Assembly: GCA_963813195.1 (NCBI GenBank)
Contig: CAWEYC010000043.1
Coordinates: forward strand, 87,119 to 151,118
Direction: 5' to 3'
DNA: 64,000 nucleotides
From: Roseiarcus sp963813195
GTDB lineage: Bacteria > Pseudomonadota > Alphaproteobacteria > Rhizobiales > Beijerinckiaceae
Both the position numbers and the translations under genes were made by a program. Below the pieces are notes generated by a model, which was given only the letters and a program-made list of their open reading frames with translations, was not told where the DNA came from and did not search any database. Shown piece by piece: positions 9,918 to 18,235 of this stretch (positions are counted from its first letter, which is position 1; each line of letters opens with the position of its first letter).

Positions 9918-10295
9918 ATGATCGACCATATTTCGATCGGCGTTCGGGACATCGGCCGGGCGAAGCGTTTCTACGACGCGGCGCTAAAGCCGCTCGGTTA
10001 TCGCTGCCTCAGCCCTAGCGAGACATCGCTGGGATATGGCGGCGAGGCGGTGGCGCTGTGGATCATCGCCAGCGAGAGCCCCGTCCCTGCCGACCCGAAT
10101 TCGGGACTGCACTTCTGTTTCGTCGCGCCGACGCGCGCGAGCGTCGGCGAGTTCCATCAGGCGGCGCTTGCCGCCGGCGGCCGCGACAATGGCGCGCCGG
10201 GTCTGCGAGAAGATTACGGCCCCAACTATTTCGCCGCGTTCGTCGTCGATCCCGAGGGCTATCGGCTTGAGGCGTACTGCAGCAAGGAGCGTTGA
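9918..10295 (+). CDS. VOC-family (glyoxalase/bleomycin resistance-like) protein
   Basis: A 125-residue vicinal-oxygen-chelate protein: MIDHISIGVRD at the start, ALKPLGY, and the final AFVVDPEGYRLEAYC strand. Candidate metal ligands are H4, H58-type residues in LHFCFV and E in the last strand. An AAGGAGAA ribosome site is present. Members range from lyases and dioxygenases to drug-binding proteins, so the substrate is open. Its stop sits 5 nt before the next start. Confidence 0.85.
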   Translation: MIDHISIGVRDIGRAKRFYDAALKPLGYRCLSPSETSLGYGGEAVALWIIASESPVPADPNSGLHFCFVAPTRASVGEFHQAALAAGGRDNGAPGLREDYGPNYFAAFVVDPEGYRLEAYCSKER

Positions 10296-10300
10296 GCGTC

Positions 10301-10702
10301 ATGGCCTCGGTCATCAGGGAGATCGCGACCACGGCGCGGCCCGAGGACGTTTGGGCGGCCATTCGCGACATCGGCGCCTTGCATACGCGGCTCGTTCCGG
10401 GATTTGTCGTCGATACGCGCCTGGAGCCCGGCGTGCACGTAGTCACATTCGCCAATGGCGCGAGCGTCCGCGAGCCGATCGTCACCCTGGACGATGCAGC
10501 GCGTCGCCTCGTCTGGAGTGCCGAGGGCGGACGCACGACCCACTACAACGCCTCGGTCCAGGCTTTTGAGGGCAGCGGCGGCGGCGCGAGAGTGGTGTGG
10601 ATCGCCGATTTCCTTCCGGATTCTCTGTCAGGCGATATCGCCGGCGCCATCGAAATGGGGATGGCGGCGATGAAGACGACGCTGGATCGATTGGCGCAAT
10701 AG
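10301..10702 (+). CDS. SRPBCC (START-like) small-molecule-binding protein
   Basis: A 133-residue protein of the polyketide-cyclase/dehydrase-like SRPBCC fold: an N-terminal VIREIATTARPEDVWAAIRD helix-strand unit, a central beta sheet and a C-terminal helix MGMAAMKTTLDRL. It probably binds a hydrophobic ligand. A TTG start at 10292 overlapping the VOC stop is possible; ATG 10301 with AAGGAG upstream is preferred. Third gene of the ABM-VOC-SRPBCC operon. Confidence 0.75.
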   Translation: MASVIREIATTARPEDVWAAIRDIGALHTRLVPGFVVDTRLEPGVHVVTFANGASVREPIVTLDDAARRLVWSAEGGRTTHYNASVQAFEGSGGGARVVWIADFLPDSLSGDIAGAIEMGMAAMKTTLDRLAQ

Positions 10703-10710
10703 AGTGCGGT

Positions 10711-11265
10711 TCATCGTCGCCAGTCGGTGAGCGTGACGTCCGCCGCAGCATCGATGATCTCGACCGGGCTGGGGCGAAGCCGCGCGCCGGACAGCAAGGC
10801 TTCGGCGCTGACGCGGCGGTCGCAGGCGGCGAATAACGCTCGGCCGCCGTCGAGCGACACGCCGTGCGCGCGCGTCAGATGAAAGGCCTCAAAGCCGATG
10901 GCCAAGAACAGATCGAACGCGGCTTGGCCGCCGGGAACCGCGACGCGGCCGCCCTCCGGCAGCAAAGCGGCGCTCGCGGCGCTCCAGGACGTTTTGGCGG
11001 GATTCCACCACCATTCCTCGCCGCGCGGCTCCAAGCCGCCAGACGAATGCGAAAGCACCAGCCGCCGTCGGCGCTTGAGATTGGGATTCGCCTCATGGGC
11101 GAGACGGCCGAGCGCGACGAGGTCGGCGCGGTCGAGTTCGCGCTGGAAATAGGCCCAGTCGGCTTCGTTGTGCAGAGCGGGCGGCGTCAGGCCGTCGGGG
11201 CCGGCGATGCGATCGTCGTCCGAGACGATGGCGTAACCGTGGATTTCGACTCTTGGCGGCGACAT
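10711..11265 (-). CDS. Dihydrofolate reductase-like (RibD C-terminal domain) protein
   Basis: A 184-residue protein whose start VEIHGYAIVSDDDRIAG resembles the first strand of RibD_C/DHFR-like reductases, followed by RADLVALGRLAHEANPNLK. NADPH-dependent pyrimidine reductase activity is typical of the fold, but this divergent alphaproteobacterial subfamily is uncharacterised. The start at 11265 (MSPPRV) is chosen over MRR at 11277. It converges with the SRPBCC gene and is divergent from the Trm112-like gene. Confidence 0.65.
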   Translation of the reverse strand: MSPPRVEIHGYAIVSDDDRIAGPDGLTPPALHNEADWAYFQRELDRADLVALGRLAHEANPNLKRRRRLVLSHSSGGLEPRGEEWWWNPAKTSWSAASAALLPEGGRVAVPGGQAAFDLFLAIGFEAFHLTRAHGVSLDGGRALFAACDRRVSAEALLSGARLRPSPVEIIDAAADVTLTDWRR

Positions 11266-11345
11266 CGGCCTTCGCACGTGAAATTCTTCGCTAACCTGCT
11301 ATATCAGCCGCGCGGCGCGCGCCGCAGAAATTTGGATATGGCGCC

Positions 11346-11573
11346 ATGATCGATCTCACTCCTGGCCTGTCCGCCGTGTCGCCTGGCCCCGCGGAGCCGA
11401 CGCGGATCGACCCGCGCCTGCTCGAAATCCTCGTCTGTCCGCTAACGCGCGCGACTTTGAGCTATGATCCGGAGCGGCAGGAGCTGATCTCGCGCGCCGC
11501 CAAGCTCGCCTACCCCATCCGCGACGGCATTCCGATCATGCTGCCGGAGGAGGCGCGACGGCTGGAGGAGTGA
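11346..11573 (+). CDS. Trm112/YcaR-like small protein (UPF0434)
   Basis: A 75-residue protein with RIDPRLLEILVCPLTRATL and the ending AYPIRDGIPIMLPEEAR, diagnostic for the Trm112-like family. Only the first of the zinc-binding cysteine pairs is partly kept (CPLT), as in many bacterial members. In eukaryotes and archaea Trm112 activates methyltransferases; bacterial members are poorly studied. It is followed by a dispersed inverted repeat. Confidence 0.85.
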   Translation: MIDLTPGLSAVSPGPAEPTRIDPRLLEILVCPLTRATLSYDPERQELISRAAKLAYPIRDGIPIMLPEEARRLEE

Positions 11574-11586
11574 GGACGCCGCTCGC

Positions 11587-11726
11587 CGTCATGGCCGGGC
11601 TTGTCCCGGCCATCCACGCGGTTCGGAGCCGCCTCCGCGCCCGAATAGCCGGATCGTCTCGGCCCCGCTTTTCACTTGCGCGACATCTTCGCGGCGTGGA
11701 TGGCCGGGACAAGCCCGGCCATGACG
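11587..11726. repeat. Dispersed repeat with perfect 33-bp inverted arms
   Basis: The arms at 11587-11619 and 11694-11726 are exact reverse complements over 33 bp around a 74-bp centre. Each arm also contains the internal palindrome GGCCGGG...CCCGGCC. A partial copy of an arm lies near 20063-20077. Such GCCGGG-rich units recur in intergenic spaces of many Rhizobiales. No open reading frame is convincing here; it could end transcription or be a non-autonomous element. Confidence 0.8.
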
Positions 11727-11773
11727 TTTCATCGATATTGGGGTTGGTAGGGGAAGCGCCAAGATTGCGCCCC

Positions 11774-12205
11774 TCATCCGCGCTTGCTCGCGAAAAACCC
11801 CCGCAGCATCGCCGCGGCCTCGCTCTCGCGGATGCCGCCGTAGATTTCCGGCGCGTGCAGGCAGGTCGCCTGCGAGAAGAAGCGCGGGCCGTGTTCGACC
11901 GCGCCGCCCTTCGGGTCGGGCGCCGCATAATAGAGGCGGCGCAGGCGCGCATGGCTGATCGCGCCGGCGCACATCGCGCAGGGTTCGAGCGTCACATAGA
12001 GATCGCAGTCCGTCAGGCGCGCCGCGCCGAGGCGCTGGGCGGCCTCGCGGATGACGAGCATTTCCGCGTGGGCGGTCGGGTCGGCGTCTTCGCGCGTCCG
12101 GTTGCCGGCGCTCGCGATCACCTTGCCGCCGCGGGCGAGCGCGGCGCCGATCGGAACCTCGCCGCGGCTCTCGGCGGCGCGCGCCTCGGCGAAGGCGACG
12201 CTCAT
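11774..12205 (-). CDS. tadA: tRNA-specific adenosine deaminase TadA
   Basis: A 143-residue zinc deaminase that converts A34 to inosine in the arginine tRNA anticodon. The active-site motifs HAEM (about residue 46) and PCAMC (about 75-79) are intact. Length is typical. The start at 12205 gives MSVAFAEARAAE, matching the normal family N-terminus; the frame is open further upstream but without conservation. Divergent from rluB, 93 bp apart. Confidence 0.93.
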   Translation of the reverse strand: MSVAFAEARAAESRGEVPIGAALARGGKVIASAGNRTREDADPTAHAEMLVIREAAQRLGAARLTDCDLYVTLEPCAMCAGAISHARLRRLYYAAPDPKGGAVEHGPRFFSQATCLHAPEIYGGIRESEAAAMLRGFFASKRG

Positions 12206-12298
12206 CGGGTCCAACTCCACTTGCCCGGCTCCTCGCGCCTCGCGACAGGGGCGCGGCAAGCTGCTAGGACACCGCGATAAGCAAAGCAAGAAGAGGCC

Positions 12299-14168
12299 AT
12301 GAATCAAAATCCCCCTGCCGGCGCGCCGCCCAATCCGCCGCGCGAAGGCCAGCGCATCGCCAAGGTCATGGCGCGCGCCGGTCTGTGCTCGCGCCGCGAC
12401 GCGGAAGCCTGGATTCTCGAAGGGCGCGTCAGCGTCAACGGCAAGGTTCTGGAAAGCCCCGCCTTCAATGTCAGTGCCGACGACGACGTCCGCGTCGACG
12501 GCCAGCGCCTGAAGGAGGCCGAGCGCACGCGGCTCTTCCTCTTTCACAAGCCGCGCGGCTTGGTGACGACCGCGCGCGATCCCGAGGGCCGGCCGACGAT
12601 CTTCGATTCCCTGCCCGAGGATCTGCCGCGCGTCGTCGCGGTCGGCCGGCTCGACATCAACACCGAGGGGCTGATCCTGCTCACCAACGACGGCGGCCTC
12701 GCGCGCGTGCTCGAACTGCCGGCGACCGCCTGGCTGCGGCGCTATCGCGTGCGCGCGCATGGGGCGGTCGAGCAGGCGCGGCTCGACGCGCTGCGCGAGG
12801 GCGTGACGATCGAGGGCATCCACTACGCCGGCATCGAGGCGCGGCTGGAACGCGAGCAGGGCTCGAACGTCTGGATCACGATGGGCCTGCGCGAGGGCAA
12901 GAATCGCGAAATCAAACGCGTGCTCGAACATCTCGGCCTTTCCGTCAACCGGCTGATCCGGGTTTCCTTCGGTCCGTTCGAGCTCGGCGATCTCGCCGAG
13001 GGCGACGTCGCGGAGGTGCCGCACGCGCGTCCTGCGCGATCAACTCGGCGCCAAGCTCGCGCGGGAAGCGGGCGTCAATTTCGACGCGGACATCGCCGAT
13101 CATGCGGCGTCGGCTCCGCCCGCGCCCAAGCACGGCGAACGTCGGTCGGCGGGCGGGCGCGACCGCCCCGCTCGGGGCGGCGCCGAGCCGCGCGCCGGGG
13201 TGATCAAAAAGGAGCCGGAGCCCTCGCAGCCGCCGCGCAAACGCAAGCATGTCTCGGCGTTGCGCGCCGAGATCGCGGCGGGCGCGAGCGGCCCGCGCAA
13301 GCGCATCGAACGCGGCGCGACAAGCGATCGCAAGGGCCGCGAGGTCAAGGTCGAGCGGATCGTGGCGACCCCCGAGGAATTGCGCCGGCGCGCGGCCGAG
13401 ACCGCGCGGCGCGAGCGCTCGCGCCAAAGGGGGGAAGAGCGCCGCGACGAACGCGGCGCCCGCCGCCCCGACGAGGGCGCATCGTCGCGGCCGTTTCGCA
13501 AGGGACCGCCGCGCGGCGAGGCGGCAGGTTCCGATCGCCGCGGCGGTGGCCGTTCGAAAAACGCGCGCCGTCTGGCGAGGGCCGCGCTCCCTCACGAGAA
13601 GGCGGCAGGCCGTGCGGCCAAGCGACCGCCCTCGGTCGAGGGCCGTCCGCCGCCGCGCGAGGGCCGCGCGTTCGAGAAGCGCGCGTCCACTGGCGAGGGT
13701 CGCGCTCCCTCACGAGAAGGCGGCAGGCCGTGGGCCAAGCGACCGCCCTCGGTCGAGGGCCGTCCGCCGCCGCGCCAGGGCCGCGCGTTCGAGAAGCGTG
13801 CGTTCACTGGCGAGGGTCGCGCCCCGTCGCGCGAGGGCGGCAAGCCGTGGGCGAAGCGGCCGCTATCGGGCGAGGGCCGCCCGCCGCCGCGCGAGGGCCG
13901 CTCGTTCGAGAAGCGCGCGTCCACTGGCGAGGGTCGCGCCCCGTCGCGCGAGGGCGGCAAGCCGTGGGCCAAGCGGCCGCCATCGGGTGAGGGCCGCTCC
14001 TCGGCGCGCGAGGGTCGGCCGTTCGAGAAACGCGGGTCTTCGGGCGAGGGTCGTCCGCCTTCGCGAGGGGGCGGCAAACCATTCGGCAAGCGGCCGCCCT
14101 CCGGCGAGGGCAGGGCTCCCCCACGGGCGGGCAAGCCAGGCGGCAAACGGCCACCGCGGCGGCCCTGA
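12299..14168 (+). CDS. rluB: 23S rRNA pseudouridine synthase RluB with long basic repeat tail (frameshifted in this sequence)
   Basis: The first 240 residues are a complete RsuA/RluB-type enzyme: S4 RNA-binding domain (about 18-65), then the catalytic domain with GRLDINTEGLILLTNDG (catalytic Asp near 119) and EGKNREIKRVLEHL. It modifies U2605 in 23S rRNA. At about 13018-13022 one extra base (CCGCAC for CCACGC-type reading) shifts the frame; beyond it the protein continues LRDQLGAKLAREAG into a long Arg/Lys/Pro/Gly tail. Two more compensating indels are evident near 13550 and 13614 because the repeat unit reads properly only in the other frame between them. Sequencing error is likelier than a real break. 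The Lys/Arg-rich disordered tail is common in alphaproteobacterial RluB but unusually long here. Confidence 0.85.
13617..14168 (+). repeat. 117-bp tandem repeat encoding the RluB tail
   Basis: Units begin at 13617, 13734, 13851 and 13968, each 117 bp (39 codons), followed by a partial fifth from 14085. Each unit starts (A/G)KRPPSGEGRPPPREGR-like and ends SREGGKPW-like, so each is itself roughly two half-repeats built around GEGR. The copies keep reading frame and are very similar, which suggests recent expansion. An earlier, frame-disturbed copy lies at about 13545-13616. Confidence 0.9.
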
Positions 14169-14171
14169 GCG

Positions 14172-14735
14172 ATGCGGATCGTCGGCGGCAGGCTGAAGGG
14201 GCGGGTGCTTCACGCGCCGTCTTCGCGCGCGATCCGGCCGACGTCGGAACGCCTGCGCGAATCGATCTTCGACATCCTCGCCCATCGCCACGGCGGCGCT
14301 CTGGAAGGCGCGCGCGTCGTCGATCTCTTCGCCGGCTCGGGGGCGCTGGCGATCGAGGCGCTGTCGCGCGGCGCTGAATTCGCGCTGCTCGTCGACAATG
14401 GCGCCGAGGCGCGCGCGCTTCTACGCGCCAATGTCGAGGCCTTGGCGCTTGGCGGCGTGACGCGCATCTGGCGCGCCGATGCGACCCGGCTCGGCAAGGC
14501 GCCCGCCGGGCCGCCCTTCACCCTCGCCTTCCTCGATCCGCCCTACGACAAGGGTCTCGCCGAGCCGGCGCTCTCCGCGCTTTGCGCGGGAAGCTGGCTC
14601 GCGCCGGGCGCGCTCGTCGTCGTCGAGGAGGCGGCCAAGGCGGAGATCGCCGCGCCGCCCGCGCTCGAACGCGTCGACGAACGCGTCTACGGCGAAACGC
14701 GGATTGCGTTCTTCGTCGCGGCGAGCGACGTATAG
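14172..14735 (+). CDS. rsmD: 16S rRNA (guanine966-N2)-methyltransferase RsmD
   Basis: A 187-residue SAM methyltransferase with the family start MRIVGGRLKGR, the SAM loop VVDLFAGSGALAIEALSRG (about residues 48-66) and the catalytic FLDPPYDKG near 118-126. It methylates G966 of 16S rRNA. The start lies 3 nt after the rluB stop, so the two rRNA-modifying genes are probably co-transcribed. Confidence 0.95.
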   Translation: MRIVGGRLKGRVLHAPSSRAIRPTSERLRESIFDILAHRHGGALEGARVVDLFAGSGALAIEALSRGAEFALLVDNGAEARALLRANVEALALGGVTRIWRADATRLGKAPAGPPFTLAFLDPPYDKGLAEPALSALCAGSWLAPGALVVVEEAAKAEIAAPPALERVDERVYGETRIAFFVAASDV

Positions 14736-14827
14736 GCGACGAGCGTCTCTGCCGTGCGCGTCCCGTCTCGAACAATCCGATTTGCGGAGCCTTTCGTTGG
14801 CGTCGGATTGAGCTGGGGAGAGTCTCG

Positions 14828-15298
14828 ATGTATCTTGCGATCGTCGTTCTGCTGATGGGCATCCTTCCCATCGTCTCCATCTTCATCGAATTTGTTGTTC
14901 TGCACAGCAGCGGCGATCTGGCGTTCCTGGTCGGAAAATGGTTCGTTTTCTGGTCCGTTGGCGTTCGGCTGCTGCTGGCCGGCTTGCGCCAGATAGCCAC
15001 GCCCAGCTTCACCGCAGAGACAATCTTCGCCTTGAAGGACAGAGCGGCGCGGCCAATCGTTCGGGAACTCGGCTTCGCCAATCTCTCGATCGGGCTGCTC
15101 GGCGCGCTCGCTCTGCTCAAAAACGACTGGATCGTTCCGGCCGAACTCGTTGGCGGCTTGTTCTACGGTTTGGCGGGGATCCAACACCTACTCAAAAGCG
15201 ATCGAAACGTCGCCGAGACGGTCGCGATGGCCTCGGATCTGTTCATTTTCGTCGTGCTCGCAGGCGATCTCGCCGCCGTCGTGCTCCATCGAGCCTGA
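14828..15298 (+). CDS. Four-helix membrane protein, DUF6790-like
   Basis: A 156-residue integral membrane protein with hydrophobic segments near residues 3-26, 34-52, 82-98 and 132-153, and a conserved-looking RELGFANLSIGLLG stretch. It resembles small DUF6790-type membrane proteins; no catalytic residues can be named. GGGGAG at 14815-14820 supports the start. The neighbours give no clue to function. Confidence 0.55.
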   Translation: MYLAIVVLLMGILPIVSIFIEFVVLHSSGDLAFLVGKWFVFWSVGVRLLLAGLRQIATPSFTAETIFALKDRAARPIVRELGFANLSIGLLGALALLKNDWIVPAELVGGLFYGLAGIQHLLKSDRNVAETVAMASDLFIFVVLAGDLAAVVLHRA

Positions 15299-15470
15299 CC
15301 GATCCAGTCGCCGGCCCGGCGAGCCCCCGCTTCCGCTCGCGCTCGAATTCGCTTCGAGCTGGCCGCGTGTTGACTGGCGGTGGGCGCGAATGCGTCCTAT
15401 ATGTCGAAGTTATGTCAAGCCGGGCGCGCCAGCGAAGCGTCCACTCCTTTCTCCAGCCGCTTGGGTATTA

Positions 15471-16812
15471 ATGACGTCTCTCTCTTCCGGGCCCCATCTC
15501 GACGCCGCTTCCTCCGAGCCCGGCGCCCCTGTCCGCCGGCCCGGGCGTCGTCGACTTCCGTCTCGACAACGGACTCACGGTCGTCGTCATTCCCGACCGC
15601 CGCGCGCCGGTGGTCACGCATATGGTGTGGTACCGCAACGGCTCGGCCGACGATCCGCCGGGCAAGTCGGGCATCGCGCATTTCCTCGAACATCTCATGT
15701 TCAAAGGCACCAAGGCGCACCCGCAAGGCGAATTCTCGCTGCGCATCGCCGAGATCGGCGGCCAGGAGAACGCCTTCACCAGCAACGACTACACCGCTTA
15801 CTTCCAGCGCGTCGCCAAGGAGCACTTGAGCGCCATGATGGAATTCGAGGCCGATCGCATGACCGGGCTCGTGCTGACCGACGAAGTCGTCGCGCCGGAG
15901 CGCGATGTGGTCCTGGAAGAGCGGCGCATGCATTGCGACGCCGATCCGAGCGCCCAGCTCAACGAGGCGGTGCAGGCGGCGCTGTTCACCCATCATCCCT
16001 ACGGCACGCCGATCATCGGCTGGAGCCACGAGATCGAGAGCCTGGATCGGCGGGATGCGCTCGCCTATTACGCGCGCTTCTACACGCCGGAAAACGCGAT
16101 CCTGATCGTCGCCGGCGACACCGACCCGGAGGACGTGCGCCGCCTCGCCGAGCAGCACTACGGCAAGATCAGCCCGCGCGGCGCCGCGCCCGAGCGTCAC
16201 CGGCAGCAAGAGCCCAGACCGGTCGCGCGGCGGCTAGTCGTCGTCAACGATGAAAAGGTCGAGCAGCCGAGTTGGCAGCGCTGCTATCTCGCGCCCTCGC
16301 ATCGCACCGCCGCGCCCGGCGAATCGGAGGCGCTCGAAGTGCTCGCCCATCTCGTCGGCGGCGGCCAGACGAGCCTGCTCTATCGCAAACTGGTGCTCGA
16401 GGACGGCCAGGCCGTCGCGGCGGGCGCCTACTACATGGGCTCGGCTTTCGACGAGACGCGGTTCTACCTCTACGCCATGCCGGTTCCCGGCGTCACCTTG
16501 CCCGATCTCGACGCCGCGATCGATCGCATTCTCGCTTCGCTCATCGCCGACGGCGTCGACGCCGAGGCTTTGGAGCGCGCCAAGACCCGCCTCGTCGCCG
16601 ACGCGATCTATGCGCAGGACAGTCAGGCGACGCTGGCCCGCTGGTACGGCGCGGCGCTCGCCACCGGCCAGACGATCCGCGACGTTCAGGAATGGCCGGC
16701 GCGAATTGAAGCGGTCACCGCAGATGAGGTGTTGGCCGCGGCGCGCAAGTGGCTCGAGCGACGCCGCGCGGTCACCGGCTATCTCTTGCCAGCGGATGAA
16801 CAGGCGGCCTAA
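15471..16812 (+). CDS. M16 family zinc peptidase, catalytic partner (one frameshift near 15540)
   Basis: Reading from ATG 15471 gives MTSLSSGPHLDA, then one extra base in the run CGCCGGCCCGGGCG (about 15536-15547) shifts the frame to the body of the enzyme, starting DFRLDNGLTVVVIPDRRAP. The M16 zinc motif HFLEH is present about residue 75, with the third ligand region EERRMHCDADP downstream. About 446 residues, normal for bacterial pitrilysin/PqqL-like peptidases. It is followed by a second M16 gene lacking the zinc motif, the standard active/inactive pair of this family. Substrate unknown. Confidence 0.85.
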
Positions 16813-16875
16813 AGGCGGCGCCGGAGATTTTGACACAGCGCTCGCCGAGAAAGGGCGCAAGTCGAGGAAACGCAC

Positions 16876-18160
16876 ATGAACATACCCCTCGTCAATCCCT
16901 TCGCCCAAAGCACGGTCAACGTGCGCGAGCTCGTGACGCCGCGCGGCGTTCGCGCCTGGCTGGTCGAGGATTACGCGGTTCCCCTGGTGTCGCTCGAATT
17001 CGCCTTTCGCGGCGGGGCGGCCCAGGATCCGCTGGGGAAGGCCGGCGCGGCGACCTTGCTCGCCGGGCTGCTCGATGAAGGCGCGGGCGATCTCGACGAC
17101 CAGGCCTTCCAGCGGGCGCTCGACGAGAAGGCGATCGAAATCTCATTCCATTGCGAGCGCGATCATATCGGCGGGCGGATGCGCACGCTGGTGCGCCATC
17201 TCGACCGCGCCGGCGAATTGCTGAGCCTTTGCGTCAACGCGCCGCGTCTCGACGAGGCGCCGTTCGAGCGCGTGCGCGAGCAGATGAACGCGCAGCTCCG
17301 CCACGAGGCGAACGACCCCTCGGCGATGGCGAGCCGCGCCTGGCGCGCGCGCGTCTTTCCGGGCCATCCCTACGGGCTGCCGACGCATGGCGCGCAGGAG
17401 AGCCTCGCCGCGATCGAGCGCGCCGAATTGCGGGATCTCGCGCGCCGCCTGGTGACGCGCGGCGCTCTGCATATCGGCGTCGTCGGCGCAATCGACGCGG
17501 CGCGCGCGGCGCGGCTCGTCGACGAGGTCTTCGCCGATCTGCCCGACCGGCGGCGCACTCGAGGCGGTCCCTCCGGCCCCGTTCGCAGGCCTCGGCGGCA
17601 TCGAGGTCGTCGACCTCGACGTGCCGCAGTCGACGATCCGGTTCGGCCGGCCCGCGCTGCCGCGCGAGGATTCCGATTACATCGCCAGCGTCGTGCTCGC
17701 GCATGTGCTGGGCGGCGGCACCGGGCTTTCCTCGCGGCTGTTCCGCGAGGTGAGGGAAAAGCGTGGCCTCGCCTACTCGGTTTCGGCCTCGGTCTCGACC
17801 TACGACCATGCGAGCTATCTCTATGGCGGCACGACGACCAAGAACGAGCGCGCCAACGAATCGCTCGGCGTCATCCGCGCCGAGATTCTCGACATGGCCC
17901 AGGGTGGTCTCAGCGAAGACGAATTGGAGAAGGGCAAGAAATACCTCATCGGCTCGTATCCCCTGCGCTTCGACACCTCCGCCAAGATCGCCGGCCAGCT
18001 CGTCCATATCCAGCTCGAAGGCCACGGCCCGACCTGGCTGGTCGAGCGCAACGTCAAGGTCGCTGAGGTGACCATGGCCGACGCGCGGCGCACCGCGATC
18101 CGCGTGTTCGGCGACGGCGAGCTCAGCGTCGTGCTGGTGGGACGGCCGGCGAGCGTCTAG
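16876..18160 (+). CDS. M16 family peptidase-like protein, non-catalytic partner (one frameshift near 17556)
   Basis: Residues from MNIPLVNPFAQ onward align with M16 proteins but the HxxEH position reads as GKAGAATLLAGLLDEG, so no zinc site is present. The C-terminal half, after an extra base near 17550-17560, contains the M16 signature REKRGLAYSVSA. The paired catalytic gene ends 64 bp upstream. In such heterodimers the inactive subunit helps substrate binding. The frameshift is in a GC-rich run and the reading on both sides is well conserved, so error is likely. Confidence 0.85.
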
Positions 18161-18235
18161 CGGCGCGCATCCGGGTTGTCCCCAGGCGCTCACGATTCTG
18201 CTTGAATCCTGTGCGGGGCGCGCCGAAATGGGCGA

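Noticed and set aside
13617..14168. CRISPR array
   Set aside because: The repeats are contiguous, have no unique spacers and stay in the rluB reading frame.
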